Shown piece by piece: positions 49,441-60,882 of a stretch of DNA of 64,000 nt. How positions within the stretch are numbered: position 1 is the stretch's first letter; the number at the start of each line of letters is the position of its first letter. The stretch is from contig NMRB01000517.1 of NCBI GenBank assembly GCA_002633025.1, forward strand, positions 194,183 through 258,182, read 5' to 3'. This DNA is from Notospermus geniculatus (taxonomy: Eukaryota > Nemertea > Pilidiophora > Heteronemertea > Lineidae). The position numbers and the translations under genes were made by a program. Under the pieces are notes generated by a model. The model was not told where the DNA came from. It made no database searches and saw nothing but the letters and a program-made list of their open reading frames with translations.

Positions 49441-50164
49441 GTAATTGTTTGAGATTTTGAGATCCCCATGTTCTTTTCTGGGCGTTCTGTCGAGGCAGTG
49501 GAACAGTGGCCAAAATTTTAAGTGGGTGTCTAATATTGCTTTTTCCACAAGATGTCTGTCAGTTTGGGATTTTGCACCCCCTGCCCTTTTTGTGCCCCAG
49601 GTAAAAACCCCTGCCATTTTGAAATCCTGGCAAAACTTTACTGAGGGAAAAAGTATCATGTGTAACTTTGAAACTCTCGAATGCTAATCGAATATTTGCA
49701 AAGAAATATCAATTGGCTATTGTGTTGATGCATGAATACATATAAACGAATCAATACAAATAAGAAAACCCTTTGTTAGACTTTTTCACAGACCCTACAA
49801 TTATTATATTATTGTCTGCTGTTGGGAATTCAATGAATTATTTGTTTTTTCTCTGAGCTGTTGGAACAATACTACATGATTTGCGATAGAAAATCTTTTT
49901 TAAGGAAATTTGAACTGTTCAGTTACAAGAGTTTTTGCGGTTATAACACTGCAACCGGGATTCAACGTTTTGTGAACAAAATTTGTGTGATAGCTCCTGC
50001 TCATCCGAGTTTAGTCATCTTAAAGCGAACTGGTCATACCAGTCTCGGTGTCTGAATGCGGGTCCGTGCCAGACAATTCGTTCTAAATATTAATGTGCTT
50101 TGGATAGCGTTACACTTCTGGATATTGGCAAGTTTGGGATCTCTCTCTCTCTCATTAGAAAAGG
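49441..50164. other. No recognised gene
   Basis: Short ORFs on both strands without motif. The last PHYHD1 exon was sought here and not found. Confidence 0.5.
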
Positions 50165-50695
50165 GGATGCCTAATGCGGGTGATCCACCGACTTTACAAC
50201 AAGTTTACAATCAGTTTGCAATTTGTTCACGACGGGTTTGCGACGAGTTAACAAGGAAAAATGGTAGCCGGTGGATCAGGTACAATTTGCGTTCACGATT
50301 TGTTCACGACGAGTTTGCGACTCGTTCACGACTGATTTCTGTTGATGACTAGTTTGCGACGAGTTTACGACGAGATCAAACATGTTTGATTTGGTCGCAA
50401 ACTTGTTGTAAACTCGTCGTAAAGTAGGCTCTGTTGCAAGCGATTTGGCCAATCCACGTCCAGAATGACATCGCGTGACGCTACGCCGTCTGACGTCATA
50501 AACTACCGACGACGTCGAAACAGGACCGATTCTGTTGGAGACGTATTTTTCGGTGCTGGTGGATCAGCTTCAACCAGCTTCATCATCGTGTCAATTTTCT
50601 CACGACAAGTTTGCGATTTGTTCCCAACTACTGCCATCGTGAACTAATCGCAAACTGATCGTAAACACGTCGTAAAGTCGTTGGATCACCCGCAT
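50165..50695 (+). mobile_element. MITE-9 fold-back (GGGTGATCCACC termini), long copy
   Basis: Starts GCGGGTGATCCACCGACTTT and ends AAAGTCGTTGGATCACCCGC. The interior is dominated by degenerate GTTTGCGA / GTTCACGA / GTTTACGA words on both strands. Related to 53705-53992. Confidence 0.75.
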
Positions 50696-50854
50696 AATTC
50701 TGCTGTTTAAGCCCAGGAGTGTCCCTCGTCTTGTGAATGAATTGTCATCCTCTCAAAACAGGGTCTAGGCACATCTCCTCCGTCGCATCTCTTCTGACCC
50801 CATCACATTCTGCAGCTTTTCGACGGGGAACAGATTATGAATTCTGTTCTTCAT

Positions 50855-50955
50855 TCGTCTCTCATCTGCTGTTCTTCTGTTCTTCATTCGTCTCTCATCT
50901 GCTGTTCTTCTGTTCTTCATTCGTCTCTCATCTGCTTCATTCGTCTCTCATCTTT
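50855..50955. repeat. 26-bp tandem repeat
   Basis: Four units of TGTTCTTCATTCGTCTCTCA TCTGCT; the last lacks part of the unit. Related TTCGTCTCTCATC recurs at 51244. Confidence 0.9.
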
Positions 50956-51109
50956 CTATTTCACATTCTTTACTTGTATCTCCTTTATTTGTGACCCCTC
51001 GCATAACATAAAACTGTTTGGGTTCGGAGATTGTTTGGACTGCTCGCAGGGTACTGATGGACGCCTCGTTTAAACATGGGCCATTGAACCATCTTTTTTG
51101 AAGATGGGG

Positions 51110-51200
51110 ATTTGGCCTAGTGGTTTAAGGCGTGCTGCCCCTTAGTGCTGGCGATTGATGCCTTATGCGAGGGTCCGTGGGTTCGATTCTGGTAGGAAGC
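51110..51200 (+). other. tRNA-like sequence (leucine/serine-type arm lengths)
   Basis: TTTGGCCTAGTGGTTTAAGGC resembles box A and GGTTCGATTC is a good box B, with a long spacer as in type II tRNAs. The 5' and 3' acceptor strands do not pair well, so it is more likely a SINE head or tRNA pseudogene than a working tRNA gene. Confidence 0.4.
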
Positions 51201-51484
51201 AATGTCTTTCACCTTAGAAACCCGATTGATTTCTATTTCACATTCGTCTCTCATCTGCCAATCAAAAGCCCTTGAGATCAATTTGGATGGACCATCCTTG
51301 GCTCTTGGGTTTTTATCTTGGGGTAAGAGTAACACATCTTTCTCGTGGAAAATCCCTCGCCGTGCCGTACTGCTCTTGATGGCTAAAATCGTAAAATGAT
51401 TCTGATTGGTCATCAAGGAGGTCATGGAAATGCCGTGGGAGCGAGCGGAATTTCATTTTTCATTTTGTCAACGCATCGCACCAC

Positions 51485-51712
51485 ATCACACTGCAGTGCT
51501 TCACGTTTGAAATCTGCAGGAGCTCACTCAGTTGAGCTCCTCTAAGGCTCGAGGAGAGCAGTTCACACTCGTGAAGGAGAGCTGTTCACAATCGCGCCTG
51601 AACAATCAAGGATGCCGAGGAGTGCAGTCAGTCGAGCTCCTCAGCACAATTTTGCGGGCTCGTAGGGGTGCGAGCTCGATTGAGCCCGTCTTAGGTGAAG
51701 CACTGACACTGT
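51485..51712. mobile_element. Fold-back element with CAGTGCTTCAC ends
   Basis: CACTGCAGTGCTTCACGTTT pairs with TAGGTGAAGCACTGACACTG. The interior repeats GAGCTC(C/A)TC words that pair with each other (GAGCTCACTCAGTTGAGCTC). Confidence 0.65.
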
Positions 51713-51754
51713 GCCTCCAGTGTGAACAAGGCTTAAAAATGAAGATTGCAAGTT

Positions 51755-52213
51755 GAGGCCACACTTTTAATATTCTTTGGTTCACGGGCGCCTCTTGTGT
51801 GAACTCGGGTATGGAGGGCGAAATAAAAATAAAATAAAAATCTTGTTTTGGCTTTTTTTTTATTTTGCGGTCTTGTTTTGTCCATTTCCTGATGTTGGAG
51901 GAAATCAAAAAATCAAAAAAATACTATTTTTAAAGAAATAAACTTTATTGCTCTGAAACATATTGCTCTGAAACAATGCGTCAGGCAGTTTAGTGTATGA
52001 CTTGGACATGGTCATCAATATATCTATTGTAGAATTAGGTATCGCAGACGTCTTTTTTCATTTTTATTTTTTATTTTGAGAATCTCATGTGTTGGTGAAC
52101 ATGGGCGGAAATAAAAAAAACAGAATTTCATGATTTTATTTATTTTTTCACTTTTGGATTTTCGGACGTCGGCGGGCCCGTGAACCAAAGAATATAAAAA
52201 GTGTGGCCTGACC
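51755..52213 (+). mobile_element. MITE with AGGCCACACTTTTTATATTC ends
   Basis: Left GAGGCCACACTTTTAATATT and CTTTGGTTCACGGGCGCC; right GCGGGCCCGTGAACCAAAGA and ATATAAAAAGTGTGGCCTGA. Interior is A/T-rich (AAATAAAAATAAAATAAAAA). Confidence 0.85.
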
Positions 52214-52444
52214 TTCAGGCAATTAGGCCTAGTTGCTGTAGCGAGATTGGCGACAGTTTCCAAGACTTTCAGGACGGATCACCAAGATGGTGTTAGAAGT
52301 ATTTTTGTTGGTCACTTTACACACACGGTGTTGCCACCTGAATATTGGCCAGATCACCCACAGGACTTTACAGTGATGCCCTAGAGTCCCGTGAGAGAGA
52401 TTACCAAAATCCAGAGGGCACCTATGGACTTGAGTGATGATAAA

Positions 52445-52612
52445 TCGTTTTTTCGGTACCAGTGATATGCGTCATAAGTCGGCCATGACAGGTGAGAAGG
52501 GGTTTAAACCTGGGCCTAGTGCATTGTACAGACCGTAAGCACAGGAGCCAACTGTAAAAATGCGCGTAGTCCATGGTTACCCCTTCTGACCTGTCATGGC
52601 CGACTTTCGCTG
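52445..52612. mobile_element. Fold-back element with TCGGCCATGACAGGT arms
   Basis: AAGTCGGCCATGACAGGTGA pairs with CTGACCTGTCATGGCCGACT; AGGGGTTTAAACC pairs loosely with GGTTACCCCT. Confidence 0.8.
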
Positions 52613-53704
52613 GATGGATGTCTATTTTTAAAAGCGATGGCAATCTGTTGAGAAATGATATGAAAAAATGGAGGCAAATAGAGAAAGTTGACGATGTTGA
52701 CGCCAGTTTTTGATGTGAAAAGTTCTTCGTGACACAGGACGATTTGATTTTGCAGATCACAATGAGGAACCCGCGTGCCGTTTATCCCGACAGGTCGGCG
52801 CAGCGAGTGGTGCAACTGAAGCGACATCGTTGACGTTGTTTTTAAGTGTTGACTTTGCAGGGCTTGTCTTTTAAAAACTGCAGGCGCTCAGTTTCTTGAG
52901 CGCTTCAATTGTTATAGGGGCTCAGTTCACTATGGTGATCGCAGCGCCATCTTCAGCACACGTGGAAGAACTAACATGAATACACGTGTTCATAGTTTTG
53001 ATACCACTAACTATGAACACTTAGTGGCGATACCACAAACTATGAGCACTTTTAACATTCATTACCACTCTCTCTCATAAATCCGTCGACATTACAGATT
53101 TGCAAGGCGTGCGGAATTTCAAGTTTTTTGAGTGCTAGGCGCATGTTTTTTGTGGCCATCAGTGCGATTTTAGGTGCGTCATGAAAAAATGAGCTGTACA
53201 TTTTTCTACAGGAATATTGAGACAAAAACGTTGCCATTATCGCCATCCTATGTCTTCATTTAAAGAGAACTTTGCTGCCATCTTTTGACTGCTCCTATTC
53301 AGTCACTGTTTTGAATAAGAGAACACTTGTGTGATATTATCTATTTTTGGTGATACCAGTGTACGCCCCATGTCTTTTTGACTACATGGGGGTTCGCCAG
53401 GTATCAAGCAATGCAGGTGATAAACTTTTCTTGATCTTCTAGCTGCTATGAATTACATGTACCTCTAAGTTCAATTGGAATTTTTGCTTTCCAACAGTTT
53501 TGTTCATATTACATTCCTACACCAGGGAGGAAATCCGGTTTGCGTCAACATGTTGGAAAGAACGGTTCTGCAATGTGACTGATAAAAACAAAACCGGCGC
53601 AATGCAGATACGGCATTGGACAAATATTTGACCAATCAAACAGAACCTGTGCTCGGCAGCTATCAGACTGTTGAAAACAGGCGAAAAATTGTTTACGGCG
53701 AAAA
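52613..53704. other. No recognised gene
   Basis: Apart from a half-copy of the CTTGTCTTTT MITE near 52857 and the repeated phrase CACTAACTATGAACAC (53000-53050), nothing recognised. Confidence 0.5.
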
Positions 53705-53992
53705 ATTAGCCGGTGGATCAGCGTTCACGATGAGTTTGTGACTCGTTCACAACTGATTTCTGTTGACGACTAGTTTGCGACAAGTTTATGACGAGTTCAA
53801 ACATGTTTGATTTGGTCGCAAACTTGTCGTAAACTCGGTGGATCAGCTTCAACGTCACGTCATTTCTTTATGATCAGTTTGCGACTAGTTTACAATGAGT
53901 TTGCGCTTCGTTGACAATAAGTTTGCGGTTCGTGATCCGATCGCAAACTGATCGTAAACTCGTCGTAAAGTTGGTGGATCACCTGCATATCT
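53705..53992 (+). mobile_element. MITE-9 fold-back, short copy
   Basis: Begins TAGCCGGTGGATCAGCGTTC and ends AAAGTTGGTGGATCACCTGC. Shares CAAACATGTTTGATTTGGTC with the 50165 copy, itself a perfect short palindrome core. Confidence 0.7.
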
Positions 53993-54094
53993 CACCTTAC
54001 TTTGAACAAGCTCCAAAATTTGAAGAAGCGATGTGGATAGCGGGACTCAACGGTCCTGAAATGGAGTTAAGCCAGGAAATTGAAGTCCATTTCA

Positions 54095-54282
54095 AGCATT
54101 AAGGTGTTAATTGCAATAATTGCAATTCATGAGAAGTTGTACCAATAATTGAAGTCCATTTCAAGCATAGCATTAATTGCAACAAACGGAATTTATGAGA
54201 AGTTGTACCAATAATTGAAGCCCATTTCAAGCATTAAAGCATTAATTGCAATAAAACGCAATTCATGAGAAGTTGTACCAGT
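54095..54282. repeat. About 68-bp tandem repeat leading into the PAN exon
   Basis: Three units of AATTGAAGTCCATTTCAAGC, ATTAATTGCAATAAA and TTCATGAGAAGTTGTACCA. The third unit supplies the ATG at 54265, so that start codon is part of the repeat and the true start may be the next ATG at 54283. Confidence 0.85.
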
Positions 54283-56603
54283 ATGACTTCAGGTACTGCT
54301 ATTATATCCGTTTTTTTTGAAATTGTTATACGTTCGGCATTTTTGAAGGAACCAAATATGGGTTTTCTTTTCACTGTAACAGATTTGGAATGTGCGTTTC
54401 ATTGTGCTTCGAAAATGAACTGCACAACATTTAATGTCATGGCTGATGAACCAAATTATATTTGCCAATTAAGCCACTCTAAAGGAACGTGTATGGAGAG
54501 GTCAGAGGTTATACCTGGCTATGGATCGAGGCTTTATCAGAAAAAGGTATGTCCACAGCCAAATGTGATCCGGCCCACAGCTAATCAGGACTGGGCTGGG
54601 GTGGGGTCAGAATAATAATAGACAGGTTTAGCACCTTTCCGACTCCGACTTAACTACGAGAAGGAATTGCAGTCCGCTGTGGACATCCTTGATTAAAACG
54701 AGTTGGTAGACGTTTTCAATTCATCAAACACCATAAATTGAAGGCAGAAAAATTCGGCATTATAAATTGGAAATACGGATAAATTATGAATATTGAACTC
54801 GTAATCCTAGTCGTTACGACTTGAAATACGACTATAATATTTGCGATTTAGGTGCACTTCCGGTTACGAGTCAAAATTATTCTGCCACAAAGTTATGGCA
54901 TTTTACAATTTGCAAACGTCTATCAAATCGTTTTTATCAAGAATGTCCACAGCGGACTGCAATTCATTCTCGTAGTTGTAGTTGGAGTCGGAAAGGTGCT
55001 AAACCTCGCTAATGTCTGTGACCCACTTACTTCCGATTGACGACAGGAAAGTCTCCCATTATCATAACGTACATGTACATGAAAAGAGGGGGGAACTGCT
55101 AAATTCATGTGAGCGCTTGGGGACGTAATGACGTCATACCTGTTCGACTGGCATAATGATGTCATTTCCTCACGACGTTGCCGACGTCACGGATGACGCG
55201 ACAGAAATCTTGATGACATCGTGACGTCAAAAGTGTACAAGCATTGTTATTTTGGTTAATATTTTGATATTTCAAAAACTATGTCATATAAAAATTCGGG
55301 CTTCGTAAGGACACTTCCCAGGTCTGTCTGAATGTGCATTCCAAGTTTGGGGGCTGTCCGTTCGTCAACCTTTGAGAAAATCACGAACAAACAAACAAAC
55401 TTTTGTCAAATTTTAGTATGATATCAAACCTTGGCATTTGACATGTTTGACCGGAAGTCATGCAGAACTCTGCCAGAACTAATTCGATTCCATTGATCTC
55501 CTGGTCCCAAGAGCCATTGCTGGTCCACAGGTGACATTGGAATTGAATACTGATCTATACTCCACCAGGCAAAAGAGGACGCATGTTACGGACTCCAAAA
55601 TAAACTAGCTTTGATACCACCCGCAACTTATAAAGAAAACATGGGAAGTTTCTCTTACCAGGGTTCAATTTCTTCAATCATCTTTGTGTATATAGAAGAG
55701 CCAGTTCCATTCACCAGATATATAGTTTATAAACAGGCACAGAAATTTAGCTCATTTCGCTCAACATATAACTCGTTATTTTTTAGACGCCATGCAACCA
55801 TTGGAAAGATCATTTTCAAAACGTACCAAGTGGTGTCTCAGCGCATTTTAAAAAAGAAGCCTGTATTTTCATATCTCTTGTACGATTTCACTCTAGGCAA
55901 ATTTGTTGGCAAGATACTTGTGCCCGTGGAAGAAAAATGTCTGAAAAGTCACCGTAACGGGGCGCTAGATGCCCGCATTTATGATCAGATGGTGATTTTT
56001 TGTCGCTTGGCTTCTGCTAAATGGGATTCGGTATTGACCGTTTATGATTACGAACTGGTCTATAGTCACAAAAATGTCACAATGGTTCTTCGAAATGCTA
56101 CAGAAATATTCCATGGATCGTTGAAGACGTTTTTGAGAAACTTTCTACACATGACTACGGGGGTTTTGCACCAAACTGATATTGTCCTCTCCGTTACTAT
56201 GAAGTCCGGTTTCACCAAAATCGTTGTCTTCGCTAAGGGCAGAAATTACGGAAAGGATCCACGGAATATTGGACGACGGGGTAGGCGTGTGACGTCAGTA
56301 GTTTTAGGCGATTATAGGTCGGGAACGTGTGGGATATTCTTGGGACATCAACTAATAGGAATGCTGGATGTACCCTGCAGCCCAAAAAATGGGATAGTCA
56401 ACTCTCCTCCCACACCAAAAATAAGGAGACACTTAAAGTCTCCCAGTAACATGTTCCCTCATATGATATCACACTCTAGGGTCGATCAAATTTCAAAAGT
56501 CATTTCGTTCAGTCAGGACAACGATATTTTGTTTTTGTTTCGTTCAAAAAGAAAAAAGACGTGGTCACTGAATACTGTTCTGTTTTATAGCAATACACTC
56601 TGA
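54265..56603 (+). CDS. PAN/Apple-like domain protein with large novel last exon
   Basis: Two exons join in phase 0. Exon 54265-54546 (94 codons, donor GTATGT) begins MRSCTSMTSGTAIISVFFE, which could be a weak signal peptide, then has a PAN/Apple-like pattern: LECAFHCASKMNCTTFNVM, ICQL, GTC and GYGSRLYQKK. The true start may instead be the internal Met at codon 7, or this may be an internal exon. Exon 55569-56603 follows acceptor CAG and gives 344 residues (AKEDACYGLQNKLALIPPAT... ending TVLFYSNTL). It is rich in aromatic and basic residues with few cysteines, and I recognise no domain. A polyadenylation signal AATAAA sits at 56638-56643, 35 bases after the stop. PAN domains are usually extracellular protein- or sugar-binding modules. 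The intron holds many GACGTC motifs. No transcript support is available. Confidence 0.6.
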
Positions 56604-57284
56604 GAATATACTCTGAGAAGAAAGAAAAATTTGAACTAATAAAATTACACAGAGATAAAGGGTTAAAGACCAAGTTACATCTAAAGATTGACTACAAAGA
56701 TTATTACTGAAGTGTATAGAATACACAAATATGCATATTTTGCTTTTTGTTTCATCAAATTCGGATGAGTAGTTTGGAAAATATCGCAGAATATGTGCGT
56801 GAAAATGCCAGTGCTATTTTCCATAAAGGAACTAGTCGGGGTCGAAAATGCTAATTTATGCGTGATGTCATTGCAGGGATACATGAATAGAATCTGGGCC
56901 ATCCAGTGTGGAGATACAGTTCATTTTCATTTACATATCTACTAACTTACAAATTTCTGACTATATTCTTTCACATGAATAGTTGCGCAAGTCCATTACA
57001 GCACTAAAACGGTTGCTCATTATGCAAATTCCTGAGATGACATCATCAAATGAGGCCCAACATTCTCCTATGACCAAATCCATTGAATATGGTATAACTT
57101 TTTAACCAATTGGAATTTTTCAATGCAACAAAAAGCATCTTTATCAGCATTATATCCCCTCTTTCTTAAAGTTGTAAAAAAGTAGGCGCAACTGGGACTT
57201 TAATTTTTTTCATCTTTCCGTTATTTTGTTTTACCGGTATAATGCAAATGAATCTAGCCGCTTTAGCATATCTTTCTCCTTCAG

Positions 57285-58244
57285 TCCCGCAGCCCTCTGA
57301 TTTACAAACAGATAACAGCTACGTTTAAGCCACCAGTATCTTCTCTTTACACTTCGTCCTGTATTTTTAAGACGGGAGATTGTGTAACATATGAAGTGAT
57401 AGAAAATTCGCCTTATCTTTTGAGGAGGGTCTACCACCTCAACAGGCAAATGAGAATCTATAACGCTAGCGCTGGCAAGAAATTTTATTTGCCAGAACAC
57501 GAAAAGTATAAATATTATACTGTTGAAGAGTATTGTGTGGCTCGTACTTCGTCTCGGCGTAAATATCTTGTGAAAGATGCTACGAGGGGGTCAGTGACAT
57601 TGACTGGTGCCATGATTTTTTCAGACCCCGCAGGAGACCCCTGTTTTGGTAAAGAGTTTGCTGTACAAATGCAATATAACAAATTTATCTCTGGTTGTGC
57701 AGGAAAGGGAGGCAATGAGTCGTGGGTATTTGATGTAATTATGTCAGGCACGGATTTTATCACTTTTAATATCACGAATGGTTGGAGGATAGAAGCTAAA
57801 AGTTCAGAGGTTCGATTAACAGCTGAAGGAGACGTCATGGACTGTAAAACAAAGGGGGGAAAGCATTTATTCATATTTTACGACAGTCAAAATAAATATA
57901 GGCCTACAAAGTACATATTGCCAACAAAGCCAAAACTTCCTCGTCAGAATTGTCTATGCTTCTGGAATAATAATCACCAAATTGTCATGGTCGGATATAA
58001 TTTGGGTTTAGGAATGACATTGCGTTTATTTGAGCTGCAGTTCTCTCGAAAATGTACTGAAGTAAAGGAACGAGAAATAGACATTGAGAGTAACATTGTA
58101 TTCAGGACAGTATCTGGGTTCTTCTCTTCGTCTACCTTAACCGAAGATGGAAAGGTGATTAATCTGGTGGTCGGTACCAGGCCTAGAAAACAGGCACTTG
58201 GGTCAAACTGGAAGTATGCAGTTGTCTTTTTACCTAAATTCTGA
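57285..58244 (+). CDS. Unrecognised 319-residue terminal exon, possible alternative end of the PAN-domain gene
   Basis: A polypyrimidine tract and CAG at 57284 precede an open frame of 319 residues, starting SRSPLIYKQITATFKPPVSS and ending KYAVVFLPKF. It has no strong internal start near its 5' end, so it looks like a 3' exon rather than an intronless gene. The acceptor is phase 0, matching the phase-0 donor of the PAN exon at 54546, so it could replace exon 55569-56603 by alternative splicing. Alternatively it is the last exon of a tandem paralogue that has lost its own PAN exon. Features include AGKGGNESWVFDV, a CLCFWNNN motif, several predicted beta-rich stretches and about ten cysteines. 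I do not recognise the family. Other nearby CAG acceptors (57292, 57311) are possible. Confidence 0.55.
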   Translation, partial: SRSPLIYKQITATFKPPVSSLYTSSCIFKTGDCVTYEVIENSPYLLRRVYHLNRQMRIYNASAGKKFYLPEHEKYKYYTVEEYCVARTSSRRKYLVKDATRGSVTLTGAMIFSDPAGDPCFGKEFAVQMQYNKFISGCAGKGGNESWVFDVIMSGTDFITFNITNGWRIEAKSSEVRLTAEGDVMDCKTKGGKHLFIFYDSQNKYRPTKYILPTKPKLPRQNCLCFWNNNHQIVMVGYNLGLGMTLRLFELQFSRKCTEVKEREIDIESNIVFRTVSGFFSSSTLTEDGKVINLVVGTRPRKQALGSNWKYAVVFLPKF

Positions 58245-58276
58245 TTTTTCTTTGCCCTGGTATGAGTTGGCTCTCT

Positions 58277-58628
58277 AAAGGCCAATTTACACGATACGAT
58301 ATTTACATCCGATTGTCGGATCTGACATGATTGTACGTCCAAATCGGTTCGTGTAAACTGCACACACGACAAAACTTTATGGCATTTGCAACGTCGGATG
58401 CGCAAGACAGATGTTCTATTTTCTTCCGATGTCGGACGAAGGACGTATGAACTCGGCCAATCAGGTGGCTCCATTGGAGGTCATGTATTTGGCGTGCTTG
58501 ACGAAGAATGAGTCTGTCCGTATTGACGGATGAATAAATCGGACCGTGTATACAGTATTTCCGATCCGACAGAATCGTACAACATAATCGTGTTCGTCTT
58601 GGACATCTGTCCAAATTGCACTGTATAA
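58277..58628. mobile_element. Fold-back MITE after the PAN-gene last exon
   Basis: AAAGGCCAATTTACACGATA and the right end ATCTGTCCAAATTGCACTGTATAAGGGC (shown in part) form degenerate inverted ends. GATTGTCGGATC / GATCCGACAGAATCG and TCGTGTAAACTGCA / ATCGTGTTCG pairs lie inside. Confidence 0.55.
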
Positions 58629-58839
58629 GGGCAACTCAACTACGAGCAGTGGTTACTGTTTGTGTCATTTTATTATAAGTTTTTAGGAAACAAACAATGG
58701 TGAATTGCCCACTGAGAGCAAAATCGCATTAGAAAACTCTCAAGTGGAGTAGCACCTTGGGTCCATAGTCGTTTGTCTGCTGTGAGTGGAATCGAGCATT
58801 CCTGCGTCCACTGACTCGTAATCTTTGAAGGAACATTGT

Positions 58840-59345
58840 CATATTTACCTACTTTTCAAGGTCACAGCAGGTTTTTAGAAAAATTTTGCCTCGTTTTTGA
58901 CCAAGAATATTTTAACTTGTTTGCCAATCGTGGTACCCTCAACCTCAGTCCAAATTATGGCCTGATCCAATTGCAAATATGGCTGCCAGGAGGACATCTT
59001 TTCATAATTATGTACTTGCCTGATTTCTTGCTTGTAATGCTAGGTTTATGTTGTAAACTTAGACTGATGTTCATTACTTCTACATTGTATGCCAAGGAGC
59101 GGGACATAAGATTCGTGGTACACAAGTTTTATTTCAGGTTCCCCGTATACCACATTTGTGACCTTCCACAGCAAAACCAGGCGCATGTCGCTCTTACATG
59201 TCTTAGCTTGGCAAGTTGAGGCCAAATGTTCGTCAGTTTCAATGCTGTCTGTCTGTTATGAAATCTGAAACGATCTGTTTCCTCTATTTTCTACTGGGGT
59301 CATCTTAGTTCATTGAGGCTCACCTTCTCACTGAGCGACATGCAA
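58840..59345. repeat. Decayed relative of the 37640-39065 repeat
   Basis: TTTACCTACTTTTCAAGGTC, then TGGCCTGATCCAATTGCAAA and ATATGGCTGCCAGGAGG echo the 145-bp family. GAGGCTCACCTTCTCACTGA near the end recalls its leader. An ORF of 127 codons here is therefore probably fortuitous. Confidence 0.45.
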
Positions 59346-59386
59346 ATACTTTTGTCAGAGTGGGTCACACACATTTTGATACTGCA

Positions 59387-59617
59387 GGCCTTGTCTTTTA
59401 AGGCGAGCGATCACTCGCCCACACCATAGCTCACCTAAAATGGATTTTAGGTGAGTGGTTTTCCACTCACCTTGGAAGAGAAAAGCTCACCTCAGAAAGG
59501 GCAGTTTACAGTGTATGTAGGCCTAATTTCATCCATTTCACTGAAAATCACTCGCCTGGGATGAAGTAGGTGAGCAATTTACCACTCGCCTGCGATTTTC
59601 AAAAGACAAGGCCTGTA
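59387..59617. mobile_element. MITE with CAGGCCTTGTCTTTT ends
   Basis: GCAGGCCTTGTCTTTTAAGG pairs with TTCAAAAGACAAGGCCTG. The interior has CACTCGCC / GGCGAGTG and GCTCACCT / AGGTGAGC pairs. A half-copy (GCAGGGCTTGTCTTTTAAAA) is at 52857. Confidence 0.8.
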
Positions 59618-60161
59618 CTGTAGTAGGGATTACCAATATTCTGCCACTTTCCAGGTTTCTGTGAATTACAACAGGCTACCCTGCATTCGTGATTGGCGTT
59701 CGGCTTACCGTATGCCTTCCTTTCATTCCAGGTTACAACCGACAGAGGCAATGCCATTTCCAATGCTGTATCACTTTGCTTGAAGGAGCCTGGGCCAAAA
59801 CCATGAATTAGAGTACCATTATTCCTGAAGTCGCACAATATATTTTAGTATTATTCAGTAAACTTTGCGTACGGGTACATGTATATCGGACCCGATTGGA
59901 CCAGATATTTTCACCCATTACATGTACAATACATGTAATGCAGTTTTAGTGGAAATGCATTTGACTGGGACTGGAGTTTCAGTCCGTTATATACGAGAAT
60001 CCGTTACATGCGGGTCCGTTATATGCAAGGTTTACTGTATTTCAGAAGTTGTTATTCACATGATGTATTATATGTGTAAAGTATTAAATAAGAATGATGT
60101 TTTGGCAATTTGTAATGTATTTTGAAAATATTTCTACACTTTGTTATGCTGGTACATTCAT

Positions 60162-60415
60162 AAACTCCCTACGCAGTTGTGAGTCGCGCCCCTTCGGTTT
60201 ACTCGCTCTCCACAACTGCTTAACTTGGATGTGTTCGCCGCGGTTGGTCAACAGATGGCGTCACGGCATGGTGCGAATTTTACAGCCTATCAGCACGCTG
60301 CTTTCAGAACTCTTTGGCCCGTTGGATGACCAACCGCGGCGAACACATCCAAGTTAAGCAGTTGTGGAGAGCGGTAAACCGAAGGGGGCGCGATACACAA
60401 CTGCGTAGGGAGTTT
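60162..60415 (+). mobile_element. MITE-8 fold-back, copy 2
   Basis: Same termini as the 11724 copy, with a shorter middle. It is flanked by GTACATTCAT on both sides, a 10-bp target duplication, which is a length typical of Mutator-like elements. Confidence 0.8.
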
Positions 60416-60613
60416 AGTACATTCATAAAGAGTGTCTGAGTAACATTTATGCTATTTACATGTACATTACATGAGGAATAAAAATAGTCAGTGGTGTATC
60501 ACCAAGCTGAATACATGAACCTGTGTTGGTATGGTATTGATGAAAATCATCAGGGCAAATACCTGTAAGTACGTACTGTGTTACTGCTGGTCTACAACAG
60601 TTAAGAGTAAACC

Positions 60614-60696
60614 TACAGGGTGGTCAAGTGAAGAACTCACACGAACAAACTATCGTTTTCTCTTGAACAAATCGTCAGTTGACCACCCTGTAGATT
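60614..60696. mobile_element. Short MITE with CTACAGGGTGGTCAA ends
   Basis: CTACAGGGTGGTCAAGTGAA pairs with AGTTGACCACCCTGTAG. The 80-bp element contains ACGAACAAAC and TTGAACAAATCG in the loop. Confidence 0.8.
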
Positions 60697-60882
60697 TTGG
60701 ACGCTGAACAGTACTGTTGCCCCCTCAGTATCCTGTTTCAGTCTTTGTGATTTTTACTTGTGTTGTTGGTAAAATTTGTTTTCAAAAGGTGACTGTGACG
60801 ACAAATTCAGACCAAAGAAAGCCAGCTCCTTGGTCTACAGGTTTCCTCTGATGACACTGAAAACTTTTAACGTTACACTACC

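Noticed and set aside
53911-54102. 63-codon ORF ending EVHFKH
   Set aside because: Half lies in a MITE-9 copy and its end is the first unit of the 68-bp repeat. Part of it (FEQAPKFEEAMWIAGLNG) looks protein-like, but nothing links it to PHYHD1 or the PAN gene.
57974-58474. 166-codon minus ORF opposite the novel last exon
   Set aside because: Antisense shadow of the 57285-58244 exon and the adjacent fold-back.
58836-59219. 127-codon plus ORF with hydrophobic stretch
   Set aside because: Overlaps a decayed dispersed repeat related to 37640-39065; the hydrophobicity comes from T-rich sequence.
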